A DNA stretch of 64,000 bases. It comes from Cryphonectria parasitica EP155. Lineage: Eukaryota; Ascomycota; Sordariomycetes; Diaporthales; Cryphonectriaceae. Shown piece by piece: positions 9,437 to 20,771 of this stretch. Both the position numbers and the translations under genes were made by a program. Under the pieces are notes generated by a model. It saw nothing but the letters and a program-made list of their open reading frames with translations. It did no database searches and was not told the origin of the DNA. Location of the stretch: assembly GCF_011745365.1 (NCBI RefSeq), contig NW_024468909.1, positions 434,001-498,000 of the forward strand, given 5' to 3'. Position 1 is the first letter of the stretch; every line of letters starts with the position of its first letter.

Positions 9437-11678
9437 TCTGAAGCATGCGGTGCACAAACCCAGACAAAAGGAATGAGATAAGCCTAATGTGTGTGTGTGT
9501 GTGTGTGTGTGTTTGTGCTTCTTTGTGTTCGAGAACCAGGAAGAGAGTGATAGGTGAATGGTGTGGCTGATGTTGCTACCTCGTCCTTCCACACCCCGCG
9601 TATCGCACCGTCGTGTTATCGCAGACCAGTTCCCACAACAGCATCTATAGACAAAAGATTCAATTGCTTTCGCAGCTGTCTTGAAATCACCAAAGTATTG
9701 CACAAAGACGCCCCATTCGATTGTCGTGTGTACAAAGAAGTGTTCGCGTATCAGGAATTACGGCTCTTCGAGCTCGGGCAGGACGTGGGTGGGACGATGT
9801 GCGCACTCCGTACGCACCGAGGATGATGCCGCTCGTACAGCTGCTACCGTTGTTTGCTGATAGGGAGGGCGTCGTAATTTGCTTGTCCGGGTGAAAGAAC
9901 ATGATCCAGATAGCCCAGAAACAAGATAACAAGACACGAAGGAGAAAAAGAAAAGGTAACCGGTGATCCAAGTTATTGAGAAAGGTAGGCGAGACAGAGC
10001 AGCAACCCAGGCAGTACCTGCCAAATAGTACGTACTTCTTTACCATTGCATCAAGTACTGGGGAACCAGGAATGACATTGCAGGCCCCAAGGTGAGCACA
10101 AGACCCCTTGAAATGAAGAAAGAAAAAGAAGAAGAAAAAAAGGAAACGAAAAAGGGACATTCACTGCACAGAACGCCATTGTGCTTGTCTGTCAAAATCT
10201 TGAGATGTCCCTAATATGTCAAGGAGAAACAACCTCTGCTATAGCAGTAAGAGTGACGGTTAGGCCAAGTACAGTGGCTAGATCCTGTGCCGCCTCTAGT
10301 GGTGTAAGCTCCTGCAGCCCTGAAAACAACAGGGTGCTACCTGGCTTGCACGCCTGGACTGGGAGGAGAGTACCCTAATTTTCAGGGTCCGTGTGGGGCT
10401 TCTCTCACTGTCTTTCAAAAACATTTCACATCAAGCAATGATGCGTTGTCTCCCAGTCAACAGCTCATCTGCCATCTGGGGTGTGTGCATTTCAAAGATT
10501 GATGAGAATGACCTACATGATGTGTGTGAGAAAGCCACTGCCCACAGTCAATCAAAGGTGACCATGTGCCTGGTGCCCTGGTCATCCCTGCCCTGGAAAG
10601 ATGGGTGGTGAGTGGAGGAGGAATTATATACAAACCTTATGCTGCTGCTGTGCTGCAACGTTTCGTGGGATCGGATTCCCTGATCAGTGCGTACGCAGTA
10701 CCGTAGTATCAAGTACTGAGTAAAGTATGCATGCGAACTATAAGTAGCAATTGCAACTGTCCCAAGAACCTAACACCACTATTCATTAACCCCCACAAGG
10801 CAGTCAGGGCCCACAGATCCCCCATGAACACCCCTGGCCGTGCCTCTGCCCCTGCCTAAGCTTTAGTACTATCATGGTAGGGGCGTGTCAAGGCCCCTGT
10901 AGCCAGCTCCTTCCGCGGTATGGTGCCAAAGTTACCCCTGCAGGCCGTGGAGCGTGCTGAACAAGGATAGGGTGATGATCGACTGTTGAAATTACTTTAT
11001 ACTTCAATGTCCCCTTCCTTTCCTGAAATGCCAACGTTCGTAGAGGGCAGCCGTCGGAACTTCTGGTCGTACCTGCAGTGTCTTTCCTTTCCTTTCCTTT
11101 TATTCCCCCCCCCCCCTCTTCTTTCTTCCCTCGACAACACCGTATGCATCTTCGCATACCTTGTTCTCTCCACCGTAACGAGCATCTTTGCGTGGACAAT
11201 TTCCCCTCCTTGTCGCGAGTAATTTTCGACTGCCAGCAACGGGCACAGGCCAACCATTGGCAGAGCCAAGTCCATTTTGGGACAAACCGAGAAAAGAAGT
11301 CAAGGAGCGAGCTGCAGACATCACCTCACCTGCTTTTCGAGCACTGCCAACAACATTTGCCCCAGAAAACAGCCATTTCCCAGACCAACAGACCACTTAC
11401 GTCTTGGGCACCGCAAGATTAATTTAATTGGTCAAAAGACTGTGTTTTGGACCTGATGTGCCTGTCCCCATATCAACACTTGCACAGAGCAACAAAGTCA
11501 ACGCCAACGTCGCTTTACCATTTCGACCGTTCTCTCAACGCCGACCCAATCAACGCTGTGGCGTCCTAAACAACACACTGCCAGGTTCCTTACGTACGAT
11601 CCTTGGCCGTCATCAAAATTCCCCCTTTCTTAGGCACTCACCACCGTTGCCCATCATCTCTGCCATCAGATACGCGAT
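9437..11678. other. Intergenic, 2.2 kb, with a TG microsatellite
   Basis: No gene supported. It contains the TG repeat next to the transporter start, an A/G-rich stretch around 10115-10155 whose reverse complement reads as low-complexity Phe, and a pyrimidine-rich tract with a C-run at about 11084-11117. The last 250 bp are probably the promoter and leader of the sulfotransferase-like gene. Confidence 0.55.
9488..9512. repeat. TG dinucleotide microsatellite
   Basis: Twelve or so uninterrupted TG units lie 52 bp upstream of the transporter start codon, inside its probable 5' leader. Confidence 0.95.
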
Positions 11679-12688
11679 ATGGCCGACCTCGAAGTGCGTG
11701 GTACGCCCGTACTCGTCCGGGATGGGACGGACATCGACAGAACACAATGCAAGCGCCTCGTCCCCATGAAGGTCTTGTGTCTGGGCCTCTGCCGTACTGG
11801 AACCATGTGTGAGTGAATGACAAGACCATGTGTCGTTCAAAGTGCCCTTGTATGCTGACAACCCACCGCCATCTACTAACAGCCGTTCGGTCGGCCCTGC
11901 GCTCTCTTGGATACCTGGAGACCTACCACATGCGGGCCTCCAGCACCGAGACACCTCGCGATTGTGAGATGTGGATGCGTGCCATACGCGCCAAATGGGA
12001 CGGCGAGGGCGAGTTTGGCAAGGCCGAATGGGATCAGCTGCTTGGTCACTGCCAGGCCGTCTGCGATCTGCCAGCCGCCGCCTTTGCCTCGGAGCTGATA
12101 GCAGCCTACCCGAACGCCAAAGTGATTCTCACAAACAGAGATCCTGACTCCTGGCATGAGTAGGCTCCTTCCTGTGTCCACAGGCCGCGCACCAGGATGC
12201 CGAGCCTTCCCTTGATGATGCTCCAGACTGACATGAAACTCCTCCGCAGATCTACTACCAAGACGATCTACCACGGAATCAAGGATGAGACATCTCAGAT
12301 CATTTCCCACTTCGACTGGGCATTCTCGCTGTACCGGCCGATGCTGCTCCTCCTCTGGGACCGCCTGTTCCAAGGTGACTTCGAAAACCGGGGCAAAGAG
12401 GTCTACAAGGCCCACTACGATCTCGTCCGTGAGATCGTGCCCAGCAATCGCCTGCTCGAATACGACGTCAGCCACGGCTGGGAGCCTCTCTGCAAGTTCC
12501 TAGGTGAAGACATACCCGAGATGCCCTTCCCAAGCACAAATAGCGCCCGCGACTTCCAAAGAGGTCTGCATGGCCGCAATAAACGCAAGATTAGGGATGC
12601 CATCGTAAAGGCATTTGTCTTCGTCCTGGCCCTTGCCTGCGTCTGGATGCTGTTCGGCTATATCTCACGTTGGACTGGACTCATCTGA
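11679..12688 (+). CDS. Sulfotransfer_4-family P-loop protein with C-terminal membrane helix, three exons
   Basis: Exons 11679-11808, 11883-12159 and 12250-12688 sum to 846 nt (281 aa). The fold is the sulfotransferase-like P-loop family common in fungi (Pfam Sulfotransfer_4), often mislabelled as NAD-dependent epimerase. The 5'-phosphosulfate-type loop reads VLCLGLCRTGTMSVRSALRS; a Cys replaces the Gly usual before RTGT. Downstream are VILTNRDPDSWHES, the 3'-phosphate-binding type strand, and YDVSHGWEPLCKFLGEDIP. A hydrophobic helix near the C-terminus (VFVLALACVWMLFGYI) suggests tail anchoring to a membrane. The acceptor substrate is unknown and sulfation activity is not proven for most fungal members. 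Family assignment is firm, function is inferred. Confidence 0.87.
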
Positions 12689-14083
12689 GACAAGGAGGGT
12701 GGATGCGCGGACCCTATGATATAAACCTCGCCCCCACCCTCCCCCCCCCCCCCACCTTCTTTCCCCAAGGCTCATTTTGGTGTGTTCTCAACCTGGCGAG
12801 TTGTCGTCTCATCGACAGGCTCACAAGGACTTTTTGCGCGAGGGAGTATGGTAGGAGTTTGATGGCTTATTTATGACGTGGAGTTTCGGGACATGGCTCA
12901 TTTTACACCAAAATCATGGTAATTCAGGCCAAAAATCTGGGGATGGACGTTGAGATCATGTTCACGGACTGAACGTGGCGTACTTCGCTGGAGGTGCGAA
13001 GTTTGATGGTTAAATAGCTTTAGACCGCTTGCATGCGCATGATATACCATAATGACAGCGTTGTTATTTTCCCATTTTGTACAGCTGTCCGATCAGATCA
13101 ACGAGTATGAATTTCGCGCCGCGTAATTATGTTGACGGATTTTTCTTCTTTCGTTTGGAGTTTATGCCAAAATGTCCACGCGGCGTGTTCATGGATTACC
13201 AAGCAGCCAGGTATAATCAACGGATGAGCTTCGCATGCCATACAATAAAAATAAAAAAAACCAGGGCTTACCAGTCGGAAAGCCCCGCCTTCGCATTCGG
13301 ACTGGTGAGATCTCACCTCATGAAAAACCTCCACCGGCGGAATTATTGTGCCAGAGTGCGAACATGATACATCTTTGTTCAATAAATACCCACTACTAAC
13401 GCTGCTGGGTAAGCGCTTGGCGGAGTGTGTGTGGCTGCTTGAGACTGAATCAGGCCGCGTCGCTGCGCCCCAATGTACTGTTAGTGCATGTAAGTAGTAA
13501 CTTAATGCTCGGCGACTATCCTCTAGGGCTATTTCCTAACTCCGTCAGCTTGGCACGCACCCTCTCACGCCGGAGGGATTATTCTGCCATCTCGCTTTTA
13601 TTTTGCCGTGTTTGAAATGTTCACACGGCGACATGTTGTTATGGTCGAGGTTTACTTGAGGATATCATTACAAAGGAAACGTAGAGAGAGGGGAGAGAAA
13701 AGAAGAGAGGTGTTCGGCATCCGTAACATGCCCAGTCCGAGTGTGGAGTCGTATACACTGGTGACGCGAGCATTATAAGTATGTTGATGTATATGCATCC
13801 AAGAACTTACAATCAGTTCAAGAGTGCCAACGAATAAACTCAGTTGATACTGTCTCTCATCATTGGGAAGCCTGTGCCATCAAGAAATACATTCTTTGAA
13901 CAGCAGCAAATATCCTCTATCGAGAAGAAGCAATATCTAACTGAATTGTTTGAGCCTTCTTGCTGCCCCAGCCTGTTCGTCTACAGCCCAGGAGACATAC
14001 ATACATACATACATACATACTTCTGGCATTCCTAAATCAATACTCCATCTTCATCCCCAGCAACTACATCCACTATTACCAAC
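12689..14083. other. Intergenic, 1.4 kb
   Basis: No gene supported. It has a long C-run near 12741-12753 just past the sulfotransferase stop, a purine-rich patch (about 13680-13710) and an ATAC/ACAT repeat next to the following gene. Confidence 0.55.
13995..14020. repeat. ACAT tetranucleotide microsatellite
   Basis: About six tandem ACAT units in the presumed 5' leader, 64 bp before the start codon of the flavin oxidoreductase gene. Confidence 0.95.
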
Positions 14084-15600
14084 ATGGATCTTCAAATCTC
14101 CCAACCCTTCCCTCTCTCCAGCGGTCTCGTCCTGCCCAACCGCCTCGTAAAATCCGCCTTAGGAGAATGCCTTAGCAAGGACGGCCTGCCCAACATGGCA
14201 CACAACAACACCTACGCGACCTGGGCAGACGGCGGATGGGGCCTCGTCATGACCGGCAGCGTCCTGACCGACGAACGCTATCTCTCCGACGCCGGCGACG
14301 TCTACCTGATCGACGACGAAGCCAAGATGCGCGAGGCCTGGAAGGCGTGGGCGAAAGCCAGCAAAGGCGCCGCGGGAGGGTCGCCGACCATGGTACAGAT
14401 CTGCCATGCGGGCCGCCAGTCGCCGCTGGGCGCAGGGAAGAGGGGCTTCTTTGAGAAATCCATCGCGCCGTCCGCGACGCCGCTGCAGCTGGGGTCAGGG
14501 TTCCTCGCCAGGCTGATCTCTGCCCTGGTGTTTGGCACGCCCCGGGAGATGACGCCCGACGACATCCAGGACGTGGTGCGGCGGTTCGCCAGGACGGCGC
14601 GCATCGCTGCCGAGGCCGGGTTTGACGGCGTGGAGATCCACGCGGCGCATGGGTTCCTGCTTGCGCAGTTCCTGAGCGCCAAGGTGAACAAGAGGACGGA
14701 TGCCTACGGCGGGAGCCCCGCCAAGCGGGCGCGCATTGTGGTCGAGATTATTCGGGCTGTGAGGGAGGCGGCCCCCAAGGGGTTTACCGTTGGTGTGAAG
14801 CTGAATAGTGTCGACCACCAGTCCGAGTCGGAGCTGGAGGATTGTATCGAGCAGCTGCAGGTCATCCTGGATGAGGGCATTGATTTTCTCGAAGTCAGTG
14901 GTGGGTCGTTTGAGAATCCTGAGGTGAGTTACTACCACATTTTATGTTTAGCAGGTCTTCTGGTGCACGCACGCACTGAGAAGAGCGGCAAGCCAAGAGG
15001 GGGGGCTCAAATGATTTGATCTACCATGATGCAGTGGTTTTCTTGGATCTTGGCTACTCCGAGACGATGCTGACCAGACCTGTCAATAGATGTTCCAAGG
15101 CCGTGAGGTGCAAGCGAAATCCGCCCGGACCAAAGCCCGTGAGGCCTTCTTCCTCGACTTTGCCAAAGCTATCCGCGGCAAGTTCCCCACGGTGCCTCTC
15201 CTCGTCACCGGCGGCTTTCGGACACGCCTGGGAATGGAGGCCGCCGTGGCCGAGGGCGGATGCGACCTCATCGGGATCGGGAGGCCATCCGTTCTGAACC
15301 CTCTACTGCCCAAGACGGTCGTTTTCAACCGCGAAGTCAAGGGTGAGGAGGCTAAGTTGTTTGCGAAGAGGATTGAAGCGCCTTGGTTAATGAGAAAAAT
15401 GATCTCACCCAACGTGGGAGCTGGTACAGAGGTGGTAAGTTCAACATGGGGATATTGTTTGCCCTTTATGATGAATTGCTTGTCTGGTCGAGGTACAATC
15501 ATATGAGGACGAGACATTTTACTGACGATCGTTGTGTCTACAGGCCTGGTATACCAAGAAGATTTCTGAGATGAGCAATCTTGGAAGCCATGAGATTTGA
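14084..15600 (+). CDS. Old Yellow Enzyme-family NADH:flavin oxidoreductase, three exons
   Basis: FMN-dependent ene-reductase-like TIM barrel. Exons 14084-14923, 15090-15434 and 15544-15600 give 414 codons (413 aa). It starts with the barrel-opening segment SGLVLPNRLVKSAL. MVQICHAGRQ carries the substrate-side residues, and GFDGVEIHAAHGFLLAQFLS contains the catalytic His pair region. TDAYGGSPAKRARI and LLVTGGFRT with IGIGRPS bind FMN phosphate. The second intron is short, and a 19-codon last exon ends in a polar tail. The clade resembles fungal FMN-linked oxidoreductases rather than yeast OYE2. It could reduce activated alkenes or take part in secondary metabolism. The upstream ACAT repeat lies in the leader. 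Confidence 0.91.
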
Positions 15601-15944
15601 ACGACGTTTCCAGCTTGAGAGACACCTGGAGCTCGTTGGTTGTAGGAGGAGGACAGATTTATGACTGGCGTTCATCCTTTGATGCAAGTATAGACTATTG
15701 CTCTGTTGTTGATGATTTGAGAATCGCATATAGACCAGACTGAAGAGTCGAGATGTGGTTGAATTAGGAGGTTCAGGATAATAATACTTAATTAGACCCG
15801 ACGGCTGGCAATTGCTATTTTCAGCGACGTGGTACGATATGAATTAGTGCATAGTTAGCATTTCGCTCCGTAATTACTCCAGACTTGAGTAGCATAGGTA
15901 CGAAGTACAAAGCCAACGCCTACTGGCTGACATTGCCGTTAGAC
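15601..15944. other. Short convergent intergenic spacer
   Basis: 344 bp between the converging 3' ends of the flavin oxidoreductase and the first HET gene. AT-rich, nothing recognisable. Confidence 0.5.
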
Positions 15945-18070
15945 TTAGATGATTGTGAGTTTTGTCTTTGGCTCTCCTTGGTAAAAATTGTAGTAGTTGT
16001 CAAAGACACCCAGACGCCGATACACTTTCCCATTTTCCTCGGTGGGCTCCAGAATTAAACCCGTGCGATCCGTAATGAAGACACACATGACCGTGCGTTC
16101 CCTCTCTGGCGTCTCCTTTGCAATATCGAACTTGGCAATGGCCATGTGACCGTCGTCATCATCACCATCATCGCCCAATGTGCCTCCGGGTGGTTTAAGA
16201 GGATAAAGGATAGTAACTAACCCAGCCCACCCTGTGCTCTTCTTGGTCTGAAGTCTCAACTGGCCCCCTTCTCTCAGTGTTGGGCTGACATATGCAAGCT
16301 TAGTAGGCGCATTGATCACAATCTCCCAGGGCCCTCCGTCTCCAAGGAAGTCGTCTCCTGTCGGAAAGGCTATGAACTCCACCAGAATGGTTTCCCGCAG
16401 CCTCGCGCTGAAATGGTGATTGGTAGGTCCATCCACCGACGCCCAAGACCAAGACGGCGCACGGTATCGCGCTCGCCCAGAGGGCCGCATCATGAAGTCT
16501 TCAGGACAGAGATTTTTCCATTCTCTTTTGATCTCATCACTCCTAAACTTTATTCCAAGGCCTCTTCGGGTTGTCCAGAGGAGGCCCCACGGCAGATCTA
16601 CCGTCCACAGCCCGACCTGGTACTCCCCAGGAATCTCGTTCTGGAGCCACCGCACAACGCCAGCAATCGCAGCCAAGCGATCTGCGGGTCGTGTTAGGAA
16701 CCGGGGCGTGTAGAAGATATCCAGCGCCCAGTACCAGAGCTTCAAGGAGTCCAGTTTCAGATCAGGCGTGCGAGCCGTGGGCGGAATCGGTATACCCTCG
16801 AACCAAGGGGCGCGTCTGGATGCTCTAATGGTGCTATAAATGCCCCTTTTTTCTCGTGAGCCTCCTTCCCATATGCCACTGTCGACGCAGCTGTAGTGCA
16901 TTTGCTCCTTTCCATAGACCAGCAGACGCTTCGGCAGCACGGCCTCCTCGTAACACCAGGCGCGGGTTCCCGCTGGGCCCTCTTGTACCGAAGGTACGGC
17001 TGGCCTCAGGAATACACAAGCCTCATCTGTTGATGATAGAGAGTCCGTTCGGCTGTTCCGGCTATACAGGAGTCGTTGGTCGGAAAGCGCATGCCGCGTC
17101 CTCCGACTCAGGAAGCCTTTATAGACCGTCTGCGTAAAGGCGGCCTGTATGGTGAGATGGGAGTCTCCAAAGATACGGTGCATGTTCATGATCTCCTTCT
17201 TCTTGAACTCCTTGTCATCCTGGATGATGCAGAGGGCGTCGATCCAAAGATATCGTATGCCGAGCTTGCGGGTGGCGAAGACCGCGTCCTGCAGGGTCTG
17301 TGGCAGTTTCTCCTCAGGGACTCTGTCGAGATAATCATGTTTGTTCCCAGTGCAAAGGTACAATTGTCGCAGATCCTCCTCAAAAGGGACACCCCAGACG
17401 TAACTAAGAGCGACATAAAGACCTTTTGCGGTGCCGTTTTTATTTTCGACGAGCCGGAGTTCCTCGGCCGTGTCCACAGACCCAACGTCTAGAGTATAGG
17501 TCGGCAGGCTTGTTTCCACCACGGAACAGCTGGTGTGATGACGAGTGCAGTCTTTCAACCATTTTGTAACACGGTGGAAGGCCTCATCGGATCGCAGATC
17601 GGGTGTCATGGGCCTTCCAGAGACGCCATTGGCCGAACCAATCTTATCTGTGTTATACTGTCAATATTTACGACCGCAATTGTATCCCGGTAGCTAATCA
17701 TCTGGATCAGAGAGAAACCATTCTACTCACCTGATAATACATAGAGTGGCAGAGTGACGATATTCCCTCCGTCCTGGTAAGTATACTGCTCAACCAGCCA
17801 AGCCCTTGATTGGCCACTCTTGATATCAAGGAAGAATGCAATCTTTGCTTGCTGTGTCCTGATCCTGTCAAGATAATCCGGTGCACACTCTGCTTCTACA
17901 ATTTTGCACAGCCACCTGCAGAAAGGACACAGGCAAGATTGTAGGTCATCCAAGCTGTTGTGGAGCTGATGCGAATATGCTTGGAATTCTTCAAGCGGGG
18001 GAAAGTCTTGACATGCTCGGCAAAGAGCTGAAACATTGTAGTCTACAAGTGTGTGGGTGTAGGGATTCAT
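15945..18070 (-). CDS. HET-domain (heterokaryon incompatibility) protein, two exons
   Basis: Exons 18070-17731 and 17647-15945 sum to 2043 nt (680 aa). An in-frame ATG at 18124 would add 18 residues. The first 115 residues form a Cys-rich module (ALCRAC, SCLCPFCRWLC) typical of the N-terminal part of fungal HET proteins. The HET domain follows with its three landmarks: GLYVALSYVWG, YLWIDALCIIQDD and RAWCYEEAVLPKRLLVYG. The rest is a C-terminal region of unknown fold that includes YRAPSWSWASVDG, common in this class. HET domains trigger cell death on incompatible fusion and are TIR-like in structure. No STAND or ankyrin partner domain is fused. It is divergent from the Baeyer-Villiger-type gene across 700 bp. 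Its role in allorecognition is inferred. Confidence 0.91.
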
Positions 18071-18773
18071 GGCTCCCTCGACAGGCAAAGGTATACAACG
18101 AGGCCAGGTTTTGGTCACATGCAAATCAACCTCAGTTAGAAAACCGGGATGCGCTGCAGATGATTTCCAGCTGATGTTCTGCTGGGTTGCTGGAATCGGA
18201 CACGGATCCTACACCAGGACCGGCGGCAGTAGGATTGCCCCTAGTTGTGTTGATCAGATCAGCGGCGCATGGGTTTAACTCCCCGTCCCTTGTCTCCATT
18301 GGTGGTGCCATGCAGGGCCTTGCCGTGCCGTGCCGACCTCCTCCACCCAACAATATCCTCGGCCCAGGACGAGCGGGACACGGCATTGGGATTATAAATG
18401 TGCTCTTAAGGGACTGCCCGCACGATGCATCTCCACACTATGGCCTGTAGTCGGTGTATAGAGGCCCTTCCAAGCCTTAAGAACCTGTTACGCGTCACCT
18501 GGATGCATACATGATAAGTATTGGACAGAATACATACAGAGAAGAATCACCACACCGTGTCAAGCATGAGCATCCTGGTCTGTTGATTGGATACTTCCTC
18601 AGAGCCCATATGCAGTGGATAGCAAGGGACATTTGAACATCATTAATAACTCTCGACCTACCTTTTTCATCCATTGATCACTACGAAGATTAAGTGAATA
18701 TTAAAGTGGCTCGAGATCTTCTCCCTATCATATCTTTGTTTTCTTACCATCAACCAAAAGAAAAGAGAAGAAA
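18071..18773. promoter_or_regulatory. Shared divergent promoter region of the HET and monooxygenase genes
   Basis: About 700 bp between two divergent start codons. An inverted CCAAT box (GATTGGA) lies near 18585-18591, and the stretch before the monooxygenase ATG is A/C-rich leader. No coding potential is supported. Confidence 0.5.
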
Positions 18774-20267
18774 ATGGGCTCGTCAAGCACCAGCGTCAAT
18801 TCGTACGATATCATCATCATCGGCGGCGGCCTAGCCGGCATCAACTGTGCCTACCGCCTCCAGTCCAGGGTCCCTGACGCCAAGTTCGCGATCCTGGAAG
18901 CCCGTGATGACATCGGCGGCACCTGGGAGATCTTCAAGTATCCGGGCATCCGGTCTGACTCGGACCTACACACCTATGGCTTCGCCTGGGAGCCGTGGCC
19001 GTACTCGACGCCCATTGCCGAGGGCGAGTTGATTCTGTCCTACTTTCACCAGTGTGTGGAGAAGTACGACCTGCGCAAGTACATGAGCTTCCGGCACAAG
19101 GTGACGGGGTGTGACTGGTCCAGCGAGGCCAAGAAGTGGACCCTGGCCGTAGACAATGACGGGCAAAGGAAGGTCTACGAGGCGTCCTTTGTGGTCCTCG
19201 GCACGGGCTACTACGACTACGAGAACCCCCTACCGGCCGTGATTCCTGGGCTGGAGAATTTCAAGGGCAAGATTGTGCACCCGCAAGCCTGGCCGACCGA
19301 CTACGACTTCTCCGAGAAGGAGGTCGTGGTCGTGGGCAGCGGCGCCACAGCCATCACACTGATCCCGAACCTGGCGCCCAGGACCAAGCACGTCACCATG
19401 CTCCAGCGAAGCCCCACATGGATCGCGGCCATCACGAACAGGGCACCCTTCGACGGACACTGGCTGCTGTCGTCCTTGATTCCCAGGAGGCTCAAGGCGT
19501 GGCTGAACTGGCTGTACTTTGCAATCGTGCCCTTCTACCGCGTCCGCCTGTGCCAAAGGTATCCGCAGCTGGCGAGGAAGGCTCTCCTCAAACAAGCGGG
19601 CGAGCGGCTTCCCGCGGACATCAGCACCGACCCGCACTTCACGCCGCGATACAACCCATGGGAGCAGAGGCTCTGTCTGTCACCCGAGGGAGACTTCTTC
19701 GAGTGCCTGCACGGCCGCGATGGAAAGCCTGCGAAAGCGGGTGTCGTCACGGCCACGATCGAGACGGTCACGGAGGACGGCATTCTCTGCAGTAACGGGC
19801 AGAAGCTGAACGCCGACGTAATCATTACGGCGACGGGGTTGAAGATTCGATTTGGTGGGGGGGTTCCCCTGCGTGTCGATGGTGAGCTGGTCAGCCACCC
19901 GGAACACATCATTTGGGAGGGTTGTATGATGAATGACGTGCCCAACCTGATGTACATGGTTGGATATGCCTGGGCCTCGTGGACGCTCGGGGTTGACAAT
20001 ACGGCCATCCTGCTGTGTCGTCTGTGGAAGGATATGAAGAAGAGGGGTCGGCAGGTTGCTGTGCCCAAATTTCCCCAGGGGACGGTCATTGCTGAGGAGG
20101 ACAAGAAGTCGTGGCTGGAGCTGACGTCAACATACATAAAGAAGGACAGGACGTCTCCACTCAACTTAAAGGATGGTAAAGGTCCTTGGAAGGCAAGGGG
20201 CAATGTTTGGTTGGATTGGCTACAGGCCAGATTTGGGAGTGTGAGTAGAGCTCTGGCCCTGTCATGA
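18774..20267 (+). CDS. Baeyer-Villiger-type flavin monooxygenase
   Basis: Intronless 497-aa class B flavoprotein monooxygenase, which would insert oxygen into ketones or oxidise heteroatoms with FAD and NADPH. The FAD Rossmann motif GGGLAG is at residues 17-22 and GGTWEIFKYPGIRSDSD follows at about 48-64. The type I Baeyer-Villiger fingerprint FxGxxxHxxxWP is complete (F163 to P174), and the NADPH Rossmann motif GSGATA is at about 188-193. Length is close to cyclohexanone-monooxygenase-like enzymes. No membrane anchor or signal. The substrate is unknown; ketones, steroids or polyketides are all possible. It shares a 5' region with the divergent HET gene and is followed by ribosomal protein eS7, so there is no local pathway context. 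Confidence 0.92.
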   Translation: MGSSSTSVNSYDIIIIGGGLAGINCAYRLQSRVPDAKFAILEARDDIGGTWEIFKYPGIRSDSDLHTYGFAWEPWPYSTPIAEGELILSYFHQCVEKYDLRKYMSFRHKVTGCDWSSEAKKWTLAVDNDGQRKVYEASFVVLGTGYYDYENPLPAVIPGLENFKGKIVHPQAWPTDYDFSEKEVVVVGSGATAITLIPNLAPRTKHVTMLQRSPTWIAAITNRAPFDGHWLLSSLIPRRLKAWLNWLYFAIVPFYRVRLCQRYPQLARKALLKQAGERLPADISTDPHFTPRYNPWEQRLCLSPEGDFFECLHGRDGKPAKAGVVTATIETVTEDGILCSNGQKLNADVIITATGLKIRFGGGVPLRVDGELVSHPEHIIWEGCMMNDVPNLMYMVGYAWASWTLGVDNTAILLCRLWKDMKKRGRQVAVPKFPQGTVIAEEDKKSWLELTSTYIKKDRTSPLNLKDGKGPWKARGNVWLDWLQARFGSVSRALALS

Positions 20268-20771
20268 GGGCTGTTCAGGGTGTCAATGCGCTTGTTTGGG
20301 AGGTCATGGGTTGAATGATGCTGGGAAGAAATGTTATTAGTCTGTGCAAAGAAGGATAGGAGCAGGCTAGTGTCGAGACAATAGGCAGAGAACTACTGCA
20401 GAATGAGATATTTATTAGGTTCAATGCCTGTCTTTTCAAGAGCATGGCTTCAAGTGAAAGAGAGGGAAAACATGACTGAATACAAAGATGGTCCATGAGT
20501 CAGCAGAAAGTCTAGGACATAGGACAGGGAAGGACCAGGTGGGGCTGCAGGTGTCGCTCAAACCAGCTGGTATCAGCTGACAGGTGGCCAACAGCTGGCA
20601 GATGCTGAATCAGCAGAGCACCCACCAACAATCAATTTTTCGCGACGAGGTGAACTTTTCCTGTGATTGTCTCCCACGCCTTGACTTCAACCAAACCCAC
20701 CACCACCACCACCCCCACGACTGCATCTCAATTCTTGTCAATTCCCTTCCAGAGGAATCAAAGCAGTCAAG
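20268..20771. promoter_or_regulatory. rps7 promoter with three CAGCTG palindromes
   Basis: The 504 bp between the monooxygenase stop and the rps7 start contain CAGCTG at 20564-20569, 20574-20579 and 20592-20597, roughly 175-210 bp before the ATG. A C/A-rich leader with a CCACCA run follows at about 20696-20716. The cluster is seen directly; a regulatory role is inferred. Confidence 0.5.

Noticed and set aside
9687..10160. Phe-rich open frame on the minus strand
   Set aside because: It is the translation of an A/G-rich low-complexity tract with no conserved features.
11679..15600. Secondary-metabolite cluster around the sulfotransferase, flavin oxidoreductase and monooxygenase
   Set aside because: No PKS, NRPS, terpene synthase, DMATS or pathway regulator in the window, and housekeeping genes follow directly.
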